Origin: Pimelobacter simplex
GTDB lineage: Bacteria; Actinomycetota; Actinomycetes; Propionibacteriales; Nocardioidaceae
DNA length: 64,000 nucleotides
Direction of reading: 5' to 3'
Assembly (NCBI RefSeq): GCF_024662235.1
Contig: NZ_CP096276.1
Coordinates: 124,001 to 188,000 of the forward strand
The position numbers and the translations under genes were made by a program. How positions within the stretch are numbered: the stretch's first letter is position 1; every line of letters begins with the position of its first letter. The notes under the pieces were generated by a model, which worked only from the letters and a program-made list of their open reading frames with translations, searched no databases and was not told where the DNA came from. Shown here piece by piece: positions 62,375 to 64,000 of the stretch.

Positions 62375-64000
62375 ATGACCGACTTCGACTACGACGTCCT
62401 CGTCATCGGCTCCGGCTTCGGCGGCTCGGTCACCGCGCTGCGGCTGACCGAGAAGGGCTACAAGGTCGGTGTCCTCGAGGCCGGCGCGCGGTTCAGCGAC
62501 GACGACTTCGCCGACAACTCCTGGGACCTCAAGAAGTACCTCTACGCCCCGTCCGCCGGCTGCTACGGCATCCAGCGCATCGACATGGTCAAGGACTGCC
62601 TGATCCTGGCCGGCGCGGGCGTCGGCGGCGGCTCCCTGGTCTACGCCAACACGCTCTACGAGGCGCTCGACCCGTTCTACACCGACCCGTCGTGGGCCCA
62701 CATCACCGACTGGAAGGACGAGCTGGCGCCGTACTACGACCAGGCCAAGCGGATGCTGGGCGTGGTCACCTACCCGCGGATGACGCCCTCGGACGAGGTG
62801 ATGAAGAAGGTCGCCGACGAGATGGGGGTGGGCGACTCCTTCCACGCCACGCCGGTCGGCGTCTTCTTCGGCGGTCCCGGCCAGGAGGCCGGCGCCCAGG
62901 TCGAGGACCCCTACTTCGGCGGCGCCGGGCCGCAGCGCAACACCTGTCGCGACTGCGGCGAGTGCATGACCGGCTGCCGGCACAACGCCAAGAACACGCT
63001 GGTCAAGAACTACCTCTACCTCGCCGAGCAGAACGGCGCCGAGGTGCACCCGCTGACCACGGTGACCCGGGTCCGGCCGCTGGCCGGCGGGGGCTACCAG
63101 GTCGACACGCGCTGGACCAAGGCCAAGCTCTCGCGGCGCACCGCCACCAAGACCTACACCGCCGAGCAGGTCGTCTTCTCCGCTGCCGCCCTCGGCACCC
63201 AGAAGCTGCTCCACCGGCTCAAGGCCGAGGGCGACCTGCCCCACGTCTCGGACCGCCTCGGTCACCTGACCCGGACCAACTCCGAGTCGATCCTCGGCGC
63301 GATCGCGCCCCAGGGCGCCGACGTCGACTACACCGAGGGCGTCGCGATCACCTCGTCGTGGCACCCCGACGAGCACACCCACATCGAGCCGGTGCGCTAC
63401 GGCAAGGGCAGTAACGCCATGTCGCTCATGCAGACCGTGCTCACCGACGGCGACGGGCCCGACCCGCGCTGGAAGGTGTGGCTCAAGGAGCTGTGGAAGG
63501 AGCGCCGCCGGGTCCGCGACCTCTACGACGTCAAGCACTGGTCCGAGCGGGTCGTCATCGCCCTGGTGATGCAGTCGGTCGACAACTCGATCACGACCTT
63601 CCCCAAGAAGGTCGCCGGCAAGTGGATCCTGTCCTCCAAGCAGGGCCACGGCGAGCCCAACCCGACCTGGATCCCCGCCGCCAACGACGCCGTACGGCGG
63701 ATGGCCGCGGTGATGGGCGGCGGCACCGCCGGCGGCACCATCGGCGAGCCATTCAACCGCCCGCTGACCGCCCACTTCATCGGCGGCTGCACCATCGGCG
63801 ACAGCCCCGAGACCGGCGTGGTCGACCCCTACCAGCGGATGTTCGGGCACCCCGGGCTGCACATCGTCGACGGCTCGGCGATCTCGGCCAACCTGGGCGT
63901 CAACCCGTCGCTGACGATCACCGCCCAGGCCGAGCGGGCGATGGCCTTCTGGCCCAACAAGGGCGAGGCGGACTCCCGCCCGGCGCTCGGAGCGTCGTAC
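62375..64000 (+). CDS. choD: GMC oxidoreductase, ChoD (cholesterol-oxidase) type, 3' truncated by window
   Basis: 542 codons are open from ATG 62375 to the window edge. An FAD enzyme expected to oxidise a hydroxyl group of a sterol-like substrate. The dinucleotide fold is YDVLVIGSGFGGSVTALRLTEKGYKVGVLEAG, then GAGVGGGSLVYANTLYEALDPFY. Residues 191-201 read CRDCGECMTGC, a C-x2-C-x2-C-x3-C cluster followed by RHNAKNTLVKNYLYLAE. The C-terminal active-site region includes LTAHFIGGCTIGD and IVDGSAISANLGVNPSLTITAQAERA. M. tuberculosis choD follows guaB3 in the same conserved neighbourhood, which supports the name; activity on cholesterol itself is unproven for this class. Confidence 0.9.
   Translation, partial: MTDFDYDVLVIGSGFGGSVTALRLTEKGYKVGVLEAGARFSDDDFADNSWDLKKYLYAPSAGCYGIQRIDMVKDCLILAGAGVGGGSLVYANTLYEALDPFYTDPSWAHITDWKDELAPYYDQAKRMLGVVTYPRMTPSDEVMKKVADEMGVGDSFHATPVGVFFGGPGQEAGAQVEDPYFGGAGPQRNTCRDCGECMTGCRHNAKNTLVKNYLYLAEQNGAEVHPLTTVTRVRPLAGGGYQVDTRWTKAKLSRRTATKTYTAEQVVFSAAALGTQKLLHRLKAEGDLPHVSDRLGHLTRTNSESILGAIAPQGADVDYTEGVAITSSWHPDEHTHIEPVRYGKGSNAMSLMQTVLTDGDGPDPRWKVWLKELWKERRRVRDLYDVKHWSERVVIALVMQSVDNSITTFPKKVAGKWILSSKQGHGEPNPTWIPAANDAVRRMAAVMGGGTAGGTIGEPFNRPLTAHFIGGCTIGDSPETGVVDPYQRMFGHPGLHIVDGSAISANLGVNPSLTITAQAERAMAFWPNKGEADSRPALGASY

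Overview
High-GC actinobacterial chromosome, most likely a Nocardioides-like member of the Propionibacteriales. The evidence is very strong G/C preference at third codon positions, many GTG starts, GTGA/ATGA stop-start overlaps, CIRCE/HrcA and DtxR-type iron-box operators, GuaB3, and a backbone whose gene order follows the one I know from Mycobacterium tuberculosis: rplM-rpsI-glmM ... glmS-acpS-nnr-alr-tsaE-tsaB-rimI-tsaD-groES-groEL1 ... guaB-guaB3 ... choD. No rRNA, tRNA, CRISPR array, prophage or insertion sequence was found, and no intergenic stretch exceeds about 300 bp.

Layout. 1-8400: the end of an ABC ATPase gene of the SsuB/TauB type, an acyl-CoA synthetase, a one-module membrane NRPS of the Pls/PosA (epsilon-poly-lysine synthetase) type followed directly by an M1 aminopeptidase, and a Uma2-family protein. 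8400-24000: gltA, a BASS-family transporter, the ribosomal and cell-wall-precursor block (rplM, rpsI, glmM, coaA, glmS, acpS, nnr, alr) with an ABC exporter, and a GNAT-TsaE fusion. 24000-36700: a secreted GH16 enzyme, the tRNA t6A genes tsaB/rimI/tsaD, a DUF2236 oxygenase-like gene, a Tat-exported protein of unknown function, an MMPL transporter with a THUMP-like methyltransferase, and groES/groEL1 under two CIRCE operators. 36700-49200: an ACT-GNAT fusion, cydAB with a perfect Crp/GlxR-type site, zwf, a large HtaA-domain haem-binding-type surface protein behind an iron box, guaB and guaB3. 49200-64000: a carbon-nitrogen hydrolase, a SigE-family sigma/anti-sigma/MacB-type efflux operon, an ECF sigma factor antisense to the end of that operon, and a TetR-controlled cassette (phosphotransferase, lipocalin-like protein, two aldehyde dehydrogenases) leading into a ChoD-type GMC oxidoreductase cut by the window end.

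Themes. (1) The Pls-like synthetase has a hand-read adenylation code close to a lysine code, and a peptidase gene follows 6 bp downstream; this is the best candidate for an interesting natural-product system. (2) Many genes have a TANNNT-type -10 box only 6-8 nt before the start codon and no Shine-Dalgarno, which points to leaderless transcription. (3) Three Crp/GlxR-type sites, two CIREs of the CIRCE class, one iron box and several clean palindromes give readable regulation. (4) Two related long palindromic intergenic elements (about 20.6 and 25.3 kb) look like a small dispersed repeat family. (5) Relative to the mycobacterial order, guaB3 and choD are pushed apart by about 13 kb of sigma/efflux and catabolic genes, and cydAB-zwf-HtaA sits between groEL1 and guaB.
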